This document shows, one piece after another, positions 37,695 through 51,890 of a stretch of 64,000 nt of DNA (position 1 is the stretch's first letter; every line of letters begins with the position of its first letter). Made by a program: the position numbers and the translations under genes. This DNA is from Microcebus murinus (taxonomy: Eukaryota > Chordata > Mammalia > Primates > Cheirogaleidae). The notes beneath the pieces are model-generated. The model ran no database searches, was not told where the DNA came from, and saw nothing but the letters and a program-made list of their open reading frames with translations. The DNA lies in NCBI RefSeq assembly GCF_040939455.1, contig NC_134129.1:17308001-17372000 (forward strand), read 5' to 3'.

Positions 37695-38668
37695 GCCTCC
37701 CCCCTTGAGTCAGAGCTTCAAGCATGACCATCCCCCAGGCGTTGCACATCTCACTCATTGTGTTTGTATATACCCATCCCCTCCTCCCCCCCCAACCCGC
37801 CTGACACCCGATAAATGTTATTCCTATGTGTCCACTTAGGTGTTGATCCGTTAATACTAATTTGCTGGTGAGTACGTGTGGTGCTTGTTTTTCCATTCTT
37901 GGGATGCTTCACTTAGTAGAATGGGTTCTAGCTCTATCCAGGAAAATATAAGAGGTGCTAGATCACCATTGTTTCTTATAGCTGAATAGCACTCCATGGT
38001 GTACATAGACCACATTTTATTAAACCACCCATGTATTGATGGGAACTTGGGTTGTTTCCACATCTTTGCAATTGTGAATTGTGCTGCTGTAAACATTCGA
38101 GTGCAGGTGTCTTTTGCAATGAGTGACTTTTGTTCTTTTGGGTAGATGCCCAGTAGTGTGATTGCTGGATCAAATGGTAGATTCACTTTTATTGCTTTGA
38201 GGTATCTCCATATTGCTTTCCCCAGAGACTGAGCTAGTTTGCAGTCCCACCAGCAGTGTAGGAATGTTCCTATCTCTCCACATCCACGCCAGCATTTATT
38301 GTTTTAAGACTTGTTAATAAAGGCCATTGTCACTGGAGTTAAGTGATATCTTATTGTGGTTTTGATTTGCATTTCCCTGATGATTAGAGATGTTGAGCAT
38401 TTTTTCATATGTTTGTTGGCCATTATTCTGTCTTCTTTTGAAAACTTTCTGTTCATGTCCTTTGCCCACTTTTTCATAGGGTTGTTTGATTTTTCATTGC
38501 TAATTTTCCTGAGTTCTAAATAGATTCTAGTTATCAGCCCTTTGTTGAATGTGTAGCTTGCGAAAATTTTCTCCCATTCTGTGGGTTGTCTGTTTGCTCT
38601 CTTGATAATTTCTTTGGCTGTGCAGAAGCTTTTTAGATTGATCAGGTTTTGGTTTGGAGGTAGATGAG
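37695..38668 (-). mobile_element. L1 fragment: ORF2 C-terminus and 3' UTR
   Basis: Minus-strand L1 lacking its last ~70 nt and poly(A) at the Alu junction. The ORF2 C-terminal region is readable but frame-broken: one part contains [18 protein letters not shown] and [18 protein letters not shown], another contains MDLPFDPAI-like wording and the SPAN end. 5'-truncated at about 38668. Confidence 0.88.
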
Positions 38669-39355
38669 TCAATTTAATTCAAACTTTAACCTTGGAGCAT
38701 TTCCATCCTAGAAAATATTCTAGGAACCGGAATCCAGGTCTTTGATTGGGCATAATTCCTAAAAATTTTAGTCCTTGGCTTATAGGGACGGAACAGGTCA
38801 TGAAAACTTGAGTTGCAGATCCCTTTTTGTCCATAGTTGTGTGCTTTTCCACGTAGCTACTGCCAAATGGTTGTGTGATTCACACACAAAGGTATTTTGG
38901 AAGTTAGTATAACAGGATTACTTTAAGTAGTTTCTCTTGGCTATTTTTACAGTTAGCCTAATCATTTATTTATTTATTTTTTTTAGTTTTATGAATTTTT
39001 TTATTCTTTTATTTTTATTTATTTATTTATTTTTCCATCACTAAAACCATCCATGGAGAGCCTAATCATTTCTTAAGAAGGATCTTTTTAGATTGTTTCC
39101 CCAAGTTACATGGATGTATATTGATTAAAAATTGGGGCAGTTAAATGCAGTTAGGGTTAGCGTTGACTCTAAGATAATGTAATTAAAACAAAAGGAGATA
39201 GAAAAAATATATAATTGAGTAAATGCCAGGTAGCACACTGAAATATTAAAATCAAGGTATAAAAAGATTAGTAAGGCAATAAAAATGTCTATCAGAAGAT
39301 ACTAAGGAAAATGTAAAGATATGGTTAAAAAATCGTAAAATAGGTTAAGATGAAT
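38669..39355. other. Unique sequence with T-rich low complexity
   Basis: A TTTA-type low-complexity run lies at about 38965-39033. No exon supported. Confidence 0.45.
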
Positions 39356-39363
39356 AAAGCTAA

Positions 39364-39707
<344 letters not shown>

Positions 39708-39720
39708 AAAGCTAAGTTTA

Positions 39721-40457
39721 AAATGTAACTAAAGGAATGTACTAGGAAGGTTAAACAAAAATAAGGTGCTATAAAAGGAGTTGAGGGAGCAATTTGCAGA
39801 CCAACGGTTAACTCCACCCAGGTACAAGTAATGGCCTTTGGGTTGAGGGGCTATAACTAGACAGTGACAGCTTCCAATTCTGGTGACTTCCTGAAACTAG
39901 AATTCTACAATGGGAGTAGAATCCTTTTATGTGGCTAACCTTGGGGTTAGTAGTTTTCCTCACCCCCTAACCTTAGTTAATTTTTCTCTGTCCTCAGTTA
40001 GAACTCTAACTCATTGTCTACTAGCTTCTGTTCTCCCATGAAATATGAAAGTATTGTTTCTTTTACCAGATTGTAGGTTTCTTTGAGGACTATTTCGCTT
40101 TTCTTTGAGTAGGTAGCCCCAGAGCTTAGACCATTGGCAAGCACTTATATAAAGAAAGCAGTTAGCAAATGTTTGTTGAACAAGCGTTAGAGTCCTCTGT
40201 CCTTTGGTTCTTGTCCTTTAAGTGCCAAAGCAAGTTTTTCCTTGTTACCAAGGGCTGCTGTCAATTACCATATCTAGCCCACTGATTTTTCTTTCAAAAC
40301 CATCTAGCACGTTGCTAGATGTGGTTCCCAAGGCAAAACTAGCCTTAGCTGCAAACTGGGAAACAAAACAAAACCCCGAACCCCACCTCTAACTGGGCAA
40401 ACCATGGTCTAGGTAGAACAAGGGTCAATAAACGTTTTCTATAAAGGGCCATCGAGT
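39721..40457. other. Unique sequence, possible L2 trace
   Basis: About 40110-40190 ('ggcaagcacttatata', 'aaatgtttgttgaac') has L2-like wording; otherwise nothing recognised. Confidence 0.4.
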
Positions 40458-40798
40458 AAATATTTTTATTTTATTTTATTTTTGAGACAGAGTCTCACTC
40501 TGTTGCACAGGCTAGAGTGCCGTGGCCTCAGCCTAGCTCACAGCAACCTCAGACTCCTGGGCTCAAGTGATCCTCCTGCCTCAGCCTCCCGAGTAGCTGG
40601 GATCACAGGCATGCACCACCATGCCCGGCTAATTTTTTCTATATATTTTTAGTTGGCCAAATAATTTCTTTCTATTTTTTTAGTAGAGATGGGTCTTGCT
40701 CTTGCTCAGGCTGGTTTCAAACTGCTGACCTTGAGCGATCCTCCCGCCTCGGCCTCCCAGAGTGCTAGGATTACAGGAGTGAGCTACGGCACCCTGCC
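40458..40798 (-). mobile_element. Lemur Alu, full length
   Basis: (TTTTA)n tail, both arms and linker; 5' end decayed to GCACCCTGCC. Confidence 0.88.
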
Positions 40799-42870
40799 TG
40801 TTTCTCTATTTCTAAAGTAATTCAAGCTTGGGTAGGCCGTCTCATGATTTCTTACACTATTCTCAAGAGGATGTAACCTAATATTTCTAGTCTACTTGAT
40901 GCAGGAACTTATTAATAAAAAAAAACTCTGAAAAGTACTTTGTAAGGAATACAGAAAATTTGTCTTTATTATTTCTTAGGCATCTGAATTTTCCCATTCT
41001 CTGCCTTTAAGTAAGTATAGATGCGTGCTAAAAATTACATAAGGAAGATAATGAAGTTTTAATATTAGTATATTTTAAAGTAGCTCCTCTGAAACTTTAA
41101 TGTGTTTAAGAATCATCTCGGATCTTATTAAAAAGGGATTCTGATTTTCTAGATTTAGAATGGGGCTTTAAAGACTATTAAGATTATAAAGTTAGTTTCC
41201 TCCAAATTACTTTTAGTACAGTGCATTATGATTAAGGTTAACCATGCATACACATCTTTCTGTGTTTTATGCTTGCCTATTTAATTGTACAGCAGTCTTT
41301 TCGTCTTTTGTTCCTAACCCTACGGGGACTCTACTTCCTACTCGTAATTTTTGTCCTTACATTTGGTTACCTCTGCAGTTCACTGGCTTTTCTTTTCCTG
41401 GTTTGAGATGGTTCCTCTTTTACTTTATTGAAATCTTGCTGACTCAAACCCCTCTGTTTGAAAACCAGAATGATATCAAAGGTGGCTTTCATTGATTGAA
41501 AATTTGGGGGCAATTATAGGGAACGTGTACAGAAAGGGAAGTGTTGGCAGGAAATGGGGAGCCAGCCTTTACTTTTGTGATCAGTGCCTTGGGGTTAAGG
41601 TGACCGCAGGAGGTTTGTGCACACCCTGGGTAGTTGTGGATTCCATCTCTGTTCTGGCATTGCTAATTACAGCGCCTGTTTCTTGCTCAAACAGTCCCGC
41701 TTTGGGCAATAAATTCTTTAGTCTGTTCACCCTGTTGTGGTTCATAGAATTTCACTTATTCTGCACCGGTAGGACCGACAGATTGTGAGGGTGGATACCC
41801 TTTTCCTTTGCCAAACATGGGTATAACATGTTGCGACAATGAAAGTATGTCAGTAATAATAATTGTAGCTTCCTTTAAGGCAATAAATACGCATGGTGTA
41901 CGTTATGAAAATACAAATGCGGTAAAACTAGGACCTTCTTGAATTGAAATTTTAAAGTCTGGATTTTTATTAACAATGCCTTCAAAAATTGTTTCGGGGA
42001 CTTAAAAAAAAATCTGACTTAGAGTTCTTAGGATCTCAAGTATGGATTTTAAATATATTCAGAAAAAGCAGATTTTTTTTCATTCAAGAAATAATAATAT
42101 CTTAGCACTCTGCCAAATGGTAGCAAATTGGTATGGTTTGTGAGCGCAAAGAAGAAGGTATGATTACAGGGTCTGGAATGCTTCATTCTAAGCTGAGGAA
42201 GCAATTTTTTTTTAAATGTGTGAAATATATAAAAAGAACTAAAACCAAAGGCCAGGAATAAATTGGGCTATTAATAAATACCTGTGTCAGAAATGTAACA
42301 GTAATTGTACCTTAAGGCATACACAAGTAATATAATTGCTGCATAAAGGTAACTACTCCCAAAATTATAGAGCTTAGTTAAAATGCTTATTTACTGGTTT
42401 TATGTTGCTAACGCATGAGTATATTGATGGGTTGGCCCAACCTTGTGACATTTGTATAAAACTTACCTTTATTAGAAACCTACTTATAGGTTTGATCAGA
42501 AACTTGATCTATATCTGGTGGCTTTGTTGGAAAGACAAAAAAAAAAAGAAAAGAAAAAAAAGGAAAGATCTTTAAAATTAAAAAAAAAATAAAGAAACTT
42601 GATCTATACTCCTAATATAAGCAGTTAATTTAGACATGACCCAAAACCTTGCTATTCAGAATTCTGGCCCGACTGTTATAGAAGAGATTCTCGTTGTGAC
42701 TCAGTATTTTATTTTGTTTGCCTTTCTTAGTATTTGAATCGTTGTCTCTTTTTTTGTGTGTGCTTATTTTTCTTCAATTCAGCTGAATCCATTCATCTGT
42801 GGCTATTGTTGGCTAGCAAGTACTTGAATATAATGAATTCACTTTTCCCCCTCGTACGTGGAGAATTTTT
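40799..42870. other. Unique intron-like sequence
   Basis: About 2 kb. Open frames at 41244-41495 and 41492-41788 have no supporting splice sites or recognisable domains. A purine-rich run (A/G only) lies at about 42536-42570. Confidence 0.4.
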
Positions 42871-42877
42871 TTTTGGT

Positions 42878-42918
<41 letters not shown>

Positions 42919-43201
42919 AGACAGAGACTCACTCTGTTGCCCAGGCTAGAGTGGGTGCCGTGGCGTCAGCCTCGCTCACAGCAACCTCAAACTCCTGGGC
43001 TCAAGCGATCCTCCTGCCTCAGCCTCCTGAGTAGCTGGGACTACAGGCATGCGCCATCATGCCCGGCTAATCTTTCTATTTTTAGTAGAGATGGGATCTC
43101 ACTGTTGCTCAGGCTGGTCTCGAACTCCTGACCTCGAGTGATCCTCCCGCCTCGGCCTCCCATAGTGCTAAGATTACAGGCGTGAGCCACCGCGCCCAGC
43201 C
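42871..43201 (-). mobile_element. Alu with very long T tail and short linker
   Basis: T run of roughly 38 bases, then both arms. The inter-arm linker is short ('taatctttctatttttagtagag') without the GGCCAATTAATTTC block. Duplication GGAGAATTTT flanks it. Confidence 0.88.
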
Positions 43202-43694
43202 AACGCCTGGAGAATTTTGTGCGATTGGTTGTCTGCTGGCTTCTCTACTGTCTCTGAGTCCTCTCATGCCTAGTGCTGGTGTCCCTTTCTATTTTAGATT
43301 TATGTTGTCAAAGGTCCCTGGCTGTCCACATTCAGCATTACCATCTATCTACCCAGTCCCCTCGCCGTGGGGGTCACTTTTGAATATTTCAGCCTTATTT
43401 ATTTTTTTCTATCCTGTTAGTCACCAAATACATCGGGAAACATCTAGTAGGGAAAATCGGAATCTGTTTCCTTATTGCCATCCATATTGCCTTTGTCCTA
43501 ATTATTGCCATTTGTCATTGTTCCTCGTCTCAGCAATTTAAATAGCCCATTGACTTCCACGTGTTCTCCTGAGTCTGTTCTCCACCCAGGCAATCAAGTT
43601 GGGCCCGTCTGACCTTGTTCTTGCTCAGAGCCTTTCCCTGGCCTCCTTTCATCTCCTTCCTTGTCTTTTGGAGGCTGTGGGAATTTCAGAGGGT
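43202..43694. other. Unique intron-like sequence
   Basis: Pyrimidine-rich; 43182-43541 is open in one frame (it starts in the Alu) but has no gene-like features. Confidence 0.4.
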
Positions 43695-43710
43695 CTCTGA
43701 GAATCTCCTT

Positions 43711-44200
43711 TATTTTTTCTTTCTGAGACACAGAGTCTCACTCTTGCCCCCTAGCTAGAGTGCTGTGGCGTCAGCCTAGCTCACAGCAACCTCCAACTCC
43801 TGGGCTCAAGCGATCCTCCTGCCTCAGCCTCCCCAGTAGCTGGGACTACAGGCATGCACCACCATGCCCAGCTCATTTTTTCTATATATTTGTAGTTGGC
43901 CAATTAATTTCTTTCTATTTTCAGTAGAGGTGGGGTCTCACTCTTGCTCAGGCTGGTTTCGAACTCCTGACCTTGAGCCTCCTGCCTCGGCCTCCTAGAG
44001 TGCTAGGATTACAAGCGTGAGCCACCATACCCAGCTAATTTTCTCTCTATATTTTTAGTTGGCCAATTATTTTTCTATTTTTAGTAGAGACGGGGTCTCG
44101 CTCTTGCTGAGGCCGGTCTCGAACTCCTGACCTTGAGCGATCCTCCCGCCTCGGCCTCCCAGAGTGCTAGGATGACAGGCGTGAGCCACCTCGCCCGGCC
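43711..44200 (-). mobile_element. Three-armed (L-L-R) lemur Alu
   Basis: Plus-strand order: right arm, left arm ending 'accatacccagc', then TAATTTTCTC and a second left arm ending CTCGCCCGGCC. Duplication CTCTGAGAATCTCCTT at 43695-43710 recurs with one change at 44199-44215, so the 490-bp trimer is one insertion unit. Confidence 0.9.
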
Positions 44201-44215
44201 TCTGAGAATTTCCTT

Positions 44216-44559
44216 AAGCAAGTAGAAGAGCCAGGTGGGTAAGACACTGGTGCTGTCATCCCAGCAGCCAGCATCCCTTTGCTTTTGTCTTTTCTTATGG
44301 GGATTCAACATAACGGTTCATTCTTCAGGAGAAGATGCACCTGCTTAACAGATTTCATACTTAGTCTTGTTCCCACAGATGGGCTTTCCCTGACCATCCT
44401 GCCTTCCCAGGGTCCGTCCACCCCATTAACTGCCTCTACGGTACTTAATCACAATTTGTAACTCAATATGTGCATGATTGTATATGGGAACACACACACA
44501 CACACACGTTTTATCTGCACCATTGGATCCCAACCTTTTGAAGGGCATAAAAGTATGTT
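44216..44559. other. Unique sequence with short CA tract
   Basis: (CA)9 at about 44490-44508. Nothing else recognised. Confidence 0.5.
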
Positions 44560-46560
44560 TTATTGACTAAGTTATCCTTTGCAGTGTTTAGATCATTTAT
44601 ATTTAAGGTGATTATCAACATGGTTGGATTTCAGTCTATCATGCTGCTTGTTTCTTGTCCCATTTGTTGTATGTTTGTTCCCCTCCTCTTTCCTTGCCTT
44701 CTTCTGGATTAATGAGATATTTTTTAGTGTTCTGATTTATTCTACTATTCGTTTATTATCTCTCTCTCTCTTTAAAGAGTAGTGGCTTTGGGGTTTACAA
44801 AAATGAGCTTCAAATGATCACACCTCCTTTCAAATAATAGGATAACGTTTTTACATATAATGTAAAATGTAAGAACCTGAAACCTTATACTTCTGTCTCC
44901 CCCTCTCTATTCTTTATACTATTGTAGTCCAATGTCTTATTTCTGCATATATTATAATCTCAACACTAAATTGTTAATCACTTTTGCCTTAAGCAGTCAA
45001 TTAACTTTTAAAGGACATTTAAAATGATAAATGAAAGGTCTTCACTTTACCCACATATCTCCCATTTCTAGCAGTCTCCATTTGTTTATATGGATTCGGG
45101 TTTTCACGTCTTGCATAATTGTTCCTAACACCTAAAGAACTTTCTTTAACATTCTTTATAGTGCAGGTCTGTTGGTGACAAAATCTTTTAGCTTTTGTCT
45201 GTCTTGGAAAAGTTTTTATCTTGATTTTAGTTTTGAAAGATATTTTCACTGGATCTAGGTATGATTTAAGCTTTTCATCGATGTCTTTCCCAGTTGCGCC
45301 TTCTATATTTCAGATGAGATGTCTTTGTTCGTTTTGAGTTTTGTTCCTCTATGTAATTTATCATTTTCCTTGACTGCTTTTACGATTCTTTATCACTAGT
45401 TTTCAGCTATTTGATTATGGTGTGCCTGGGCATGTTTTTTTTTTTTTTTTTCTGTGTGTGTGCGTGTGTGCATGTGTGTTTATTTTTGGTGTATTCAGAT
45501 ATATGGGGTTATAGTCAATCAATTTCAGAGAAATTTTGATCGTTATTTCTTCAGATATTTTTTGTTCACTCCTTTGGTGATTCCAATTCCACTTATATTA
45601 GACCATTCGATGTTGTTCCACAGGTCACTAAGGCTGGGTTCATTTGTTTGTTTCATTATGGTTTTTTGATTATGATTTTTTGGTCCATGTTTCACTTTGG
45701 GCAGTTTCTATATTCATGTCTCTAAGTTTACTAATCATTTATTCTGTGGTGTCTAATCTTCTTTTGGTCCCATCCATTGACTTTATTGTTTTACCTATTC
45801 TATTTTTCTCTTTCAAAGTCCTATCTCTTTCAGAGTCTTTTTTTATATCTTTTATTTTTGTGTTCATTGTATTTATTTTTCCTTTAAATCCTTGAACTTA
45901 CTTATAATAGCCTCTTAAAGACTCTGTCTGCTAATTCTATCATCTCTATCATTTATAAGTCTCCTTTGTTGATTTCTATGCATCACAGTTTCCTACTAAG
46001 TCTTTACACATCTAATAATTTTTAATTGGATGCTGGACATTATGAATGTGGCATTGTTGAATGCTAGATTTTGTTATATTCTTTTGAAGAGTGTTGTTCT
46101 TTTGTCTGGAAGGCAGTTACTTGCAGACCAGCTTAATTCTTTGAAGATTATTTTTGAGCCTTTGAAGCTATTTTAAGGAGGGTTTAAAGTAGTCTTTAGT
46201 CCCATTATAAAGCATGACCTTTCTGGACTATCTACAGAATGTCTTGGTTATTCAATGGGGAATTCTACCCTGATTTGCTGGACCTCATGAAATCCCCTTT
46301 CTGCACTGTGGTCTCAAATATGCCTCAAGGCAGAAAGCTGGGGTGATTGTAGTGCTTTTCTTGTTAGTTTCCCATCTCTCAGGGGTTACAGCCCTTCTCT
46401 GTCATCCAGTGTCTGAAAACCTTGATCATATATTTTGAACAGTGTTGTTGCTTTTATTAGTTTTTAATCTACTGTCCTTCTTCTGTTCCAAGATCTAATC
46501 TAAGGCACTACTTTACATTTAGTTCTCATGTCTCCTTGGGCTTCTCTAGACTGTAACAGT
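44560..46560 (-). mobile_element. Ancient L1M-type sequence (long remnant)
   Basis: The plus strand carries a chain of familiar reverse-complement L1M 3' UTR phrases: 'gtgcaggtctgttggtgacaaa', 'tatgattatggtgtgcctgggc'-like text near 45410-45435, 'tttaattggatgctggacattatgaatg' and 'ttcaatggggaattctaccctg'. Stops and indels abound, and a TG-rich low-complexity patch lies at 45450-45480. Exact subfamily not assigned. Confidence 0.65.
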
Positions 46561-47515
46561 TACTTTGATTTTTCCTTGTTTTCTAACGATCTTGATAGTA
46601 TTGAGGAGTATTTATTGGTTGGGTATTTTTTGTAGACTGTTCTTCAATTTGGATTTGTCTGATCTTCTTTTCTCCCTGGTCAGACTGGGCTTCCAGGTTT
46701 TTGTGAGGAAGAATAATAGGTAAGTGCTCTTCTCATCAACAGTGTGTAGTATTAACAGGGCTTATCTGTGATGGTGTTAACTCTGTTCTTCTGGCTGAGG
46801 TAGTGTTTGTCAGATATCTCCGCAATAAAATTACCCTCTCTTCCCCCATGCGATTTATTTCCCCAGCAGCCGGCTGTGATACCACACGTGAAATCTTGCC
46901 AACCAGGGAAGCTCATTAGGGACTCAACGCCTTGGGTTTTTCCTGGGGCAGATTAGGGTAGGCACCTCCTACTTGGCATTTACCCAAATTTCCGACTCCT
47001 AGAAGGAAAGCAGGTGTTATTTGTACAGACAGCTTTGGCACAGTGAGCCACTCTTATCAGTTCTAGGAGTGGTGGGACCCTCCTAAAATCTAAGTTCTCA
47101 GATGTCAGCCAAGGGCCAACTTTGTATGGAGGCCTTTCAAAGGGTAGTAGTAGCCAGGCCTGTTAGGTTAACTCTTCTGTGTATAAGGTAAAATTTATCT
47201 CTTCTCCCCCATTTGATCGGTGATACATTGCTACCAGCATGGACTGATGGATATTTATTTTTTATATTTTGGATTATATTCTAAAATTACATTGTTTGTT
47301 GCTCAAATGTTATCACTTTGGCCATTGAGAGCTCTTTTCACTTGGTCCCTGTATCCTTTTAACATACCACATTGTTTTAATTTTTTTTGAGCCCGTTCAT
47401 GCTTTCTGACACTCCAAGATGCTGCAGGTTTCTCTTGTGTATTTCCTGCCCCAGCCTTAGAATCAGCCATTTCTCCAAAGAGCCCTGCTGCTTTTTGTAA
47501 TGAAGTCTTAGCATG
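46561..47515. mobile_element. Ancient LINE-like remnant
   Basis: Phrases such as 'ttggatttgtctgatcttctttt', 'ggctgaggtagtgtttgtcag', 'ctttggccattgagagctctttt' and 'cctgccccagccttagaatcagcc' belong to a common old mammalian interspersed repeat, probably L1-derived. Family and strand are uncertain. Confidence 0.45.
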
Positions 47516-48908
47516 TTTAAAACATTCATGGCAGAAAACTTGGGAAATATAGAAGGAAGGAAGGAAATACATCAAGAAGTAAATGTTAGCTTAGTGACAT
47601 AGTCGCTGTTAACACTTTGGTGCATTATTTAATGAGGTTTCAAAGCAAAATATGAAGTGATTTTTACAACTCTTTAAAAATTTGTATTTCATGTGTTGTG
47701 GTAATTATGGAATAGTGCTGAGAGCATCTCTCTTCCTACCTGAAACCTTTTGATATCCTTTCTAAACTCCAGAAAAGATGAGGACTTTTTGAAGAGACTG
47801 AGATCTGTCTGGCCGGTAGAAGGTTCTAGAAGTGACAGGGTATTTGACGTTTGGTGTAGGAAAACTTGCCAAATTTCTATCTTTTTCCATATATAGTAGC
47901 TTAGGATACCAGTCTCATAATTTTTGAGATACTTGAAAAGCTGTAAATATGAGCAATAATCTATATGTATGCACTCTTTTCCTAAGAATGAGTTAGTTAC
48001 TAAGAATTTTATTTCATTTTAGGTAGCCAGAGCATTAAACTCCAATGAATTGTATGATATTTCCGGTTAAACACAAACTTCATTTTATATTGAGAAACGT
48101 TTTGTTCAGATCCCATATTTAAATAGCACTATTTTATGAGATTTACTGAGAATTTTTCCTGGTACGGATTGTTTTGGTGTATTGGAATAAACCCCTCTCT
48201 CTATCCTCTGCTTAAAAATGTAAAGCAAGTAACTAATTCTCTGAATCGTTAAAATGCCAGTTAAAAGGGCATAGAATTAAATGGAAGTTTATTAAAAGAA
48301 AGGGGGAAACTAACTCCTTGAAGGCAAAAGAACTGCCATTTTTTTGTGTCTAATCTTTAGTATTTGGCCCATCCCAGGAGGACCTTGTTCAATAAAGGCT
48401 TGGGACTTCTTAAAAATCTACTGAAACTTATCATTTTAAGGGCATTCTTTGCTATATTGTAATCTAAAAGGTGGGAGCGGGGAGTATAAGAAAATTGGAG
48501 AAAATTATCAAAATTAGCTTTTAATGCTTTTCCAAGGATTTGCCATCAAGAAACAATTTCTGTGGCCATCTTTTTATGGTGATAAGACCAAAAAACATGT
48601 ATGTGTGGTATAACTTGAAGGTTTCTGAATTTATAGAAAGAAAATGGAAATCTGCTATCTCTGGTCTTTTGACGATCTTGCAGTAAGCTGTGGGCCATGA
48701 CTTGGTTTCTGGGGTTAATTGGCAGGTTAAGGATAGGGAACTCATTTGTAGAATGATCACAGTATCATTATTTGTGTAGTTAAAAAACAGGATCAGTAAT
48801 TGAGTGAGTGAGAAGGTAATCAGAAAGCAATGGGACTCTTCCACAGTCTTCTAAAGGAATGGTTGCATGCATATGTATTAATAGTTTTCCTAGTTAATAC
48901 CTTAGTGA
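47516..48908. other. Unique AT-rich intron-like sequence
   Basis: About 1.4 kb with no recognised gene or repeat. A minus-strand open frame at 48521-48844 (107 codons) lacks recognisable motifs or splice borders. Confidence 0.4.
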
Positions 48909-49205
48909 TTTTTTTTTTTTTTTTAGACAGAGTCTTGCTCTGTTGCCTGGGCTAGAGTGCCATTGTGTCAGCCTAGCTCACAGCAACCTCAAACTCCTGG
49001 GCTCAAGCGATCCTCCTGCCTCAGCCTCCTGAGTGGCTGGGACTACAGGCAAGCACCACCATGCCCGGCTAATTTTTTCTATGTCTTTAGTAGAGACGGA
49101 TCTCACTCTTGCTCAGGCTGGTCTCGAACTCCTGACCTTGAGCGATCCTCCAGCCTCAGCCTCCCAGAATGCTAGGATTACAGATATGTGCCACCGTGCC
49201 CAACC
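48909..49205 (-). mobile_element. Alu with short linker
   Basis: Both arms present, but the linker is reduced ('ttttttctatgtctttagtagag'). Flanking duplication CTTTAGTGATTT-like. Confidence 0.87.
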
Positions 49206-49528
49206 CTACTTTAGTGATTTGGATGACAAAACGTTTATGAAGGGCTAGAAAAAATATACTTATTCCACTAATCTTTACTATGGTGTTTGTGATTAATCGT
49301 TGTAATAGTAACACTATTTTATTCTTTACATTTCAGAATAAAGTTCAGAGAGAACTAGGCTCCTCCTACATGGGCCTGTTGAATTTTTTTCCGTGTCAAT
49401 GAGAAGAGCCATATTTATCTGCTTTCTTGTCTACAATGAAGTCTGATATAAAATGAAACTTGCAAAATAAGCTCTAAAGTTAATTTTATATATTTGTGTC
49501 CCAAAGAAACTATTAATTTGCTTTGTGT

Positions 49529-49570
<42 letters not shown>

Positions 49571-50291
49571 AGACCAATTAGATAGAATGGAAACTTTAGA
49601 TTCTGATTTATTCTTATAGATCCATCTAGGCAAAAGTTAAGCAGAAAAAAAAAATCCATTTTTTAAAAAAGTTGTGAGAACCTTAAACTTAAGGCATGAA
49701 AAAAATAAAAAAATAAAAAGAATGAAAGATTAATTAAAATTTTAATTAAAAAAAGAAAAAAAAACAAAAAAAAAGTTGTGAGAACCTATTATTTAACCCT
49801 TTACCCCTCAAAAAGAAAAACAAACAAACAAAAAAACCCATAACATACTCGAACATTCTGTGTGACAAATAGTTTTGCTTATTATAGTTTATAAGGGTTT
49901 ACTAGGAATGAACTTTGGTTACTTATTTTAATGGGACGTTATGGCCAAATAGTATTAAGTGGCTCTGGAGATTGTGGTGAGACTAAAAGGCTTAGCTCAA
50001 TAGAGGTAGAGAGAACATGGCAGAATTTCTGGGCCTGTATTGCTGACCTGTTGACTTGCTGACATGGTTCATTTCTGAGCCTTGGCATGCAACAGTGTAA
50101 TTTGTTTGGGTCTAGATCAGCTTATTCCCTGAATCTGTTAACGACTGTGTGATGAAAAAAAGGATCGTGTTATCAGATCACTTTGGGGAATACTTTCATT
50201 AGAAAGAAAAATTAAACCAGTTCCTGTAAAACTTGGAGCCATTTGCATGTTGACATACAATTTTAATGGACAAGAATGGGATGTACTATAG
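49206..50291. other. Unique AT-rich sequence with low-complexity tracts
   Basis: (CA)18 at 49530-49565. An A-rich segment at about 49650-49780 repeats GTTGTGAGAACCT twice (49671 and 49774 regions), suggesting a small local duplication or a decayed retroelement tail. No exon. Confidence 0.45.
49530..49565 (+). repeat. (CA)18 microsatellite
   Basis: Uninterrupted alternating CA tract preceded by TGTGTGT. Confidence 0.95.
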
Positions 50292-50305
50292 TAGGCAATG
50301 ATTTT

Positions 50306-50667
50306 GTTTGTTTGTTTTGTTTTTGTTTTTGTTTTTTTTGTTTTTTTTGAGACACAGTCTCACTCTGTTGCCTGGACTAGAGTGCCATGGTGTCAGCCCA
50401 GCTCACAGCAACCTCAAACTCCTGGGCTCAAGCCATCCTCCTGCCTCAGCCTCCCAAAGTAGCTGAGACTACAGGCATGCGCCACCATGCCCGGCTAATT
50501 TTTTCTGTATATATTTTTAGTTGGCCAATTAATTTATTTCTATTTATAGTAGAGACGGGTCCTCGCTCTTGCTCAGGCTGGTCTCAAACTCCTGACCTTG
50601 AGAGTGATCCTCCCGCCTCGGCCTCCCAAAGTGCTAGGATTACAGGCATGGGCCACCATGCCCAGCC
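50306..50667 (-). mobile_element. Lemur Alu, full length
   Basis: T/G-rich tail (GTTTTT units). Approximate duplication TAGGCAATGATTTT / TAGGCAGTGTTTTT at 50292-50305 and 50668. Confidence 0.9.
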
Positions 50668-51714
<1,047 letters not shown>

Positions 51715-51835
51715 AAAATAAAGTTTCCGTTTAGAATAAAGTTTGACAAATGCATAGTTTTTATTTGACTGGAGGATTTCTTGTCATCCATTGACATTTT
51801 TATTTTTTTATTAAAATAATTTTTTTCACTTTAAT

Positions 51836-51890
51836 TTTTTTAATTTCAGCATATTACGGGAGTACAAATGTTAAGGTTACGTATATTGCC
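51836..51890 (-). mobile_element. Minimal L1 3' tail insertion (~55 nt)
   Basis: Only the extreme 3' end of the lemur L1 is present ('agcatattacgggagtaca', 'gttaaggttacgtatattgccc'), with a T-rich tail on the left and a T tract on the right. It matches the 3' end at 3975-4020. Confidence 0.7.

Noticed and set aside
38304..38672. 122-codon minus-strand open frame
   Set aside because: Recognised as an L1 ORF2 C-terminal fragment ([17 protein letters not shown]); a dead retrotransposon piece.
45454..45895. Hydrophobic open frames resembling membrane proteins
   Set aside because: They arise from T-rich antisense L1M sequence, where phenylalanine/leucine/isoleucine codons dominate.
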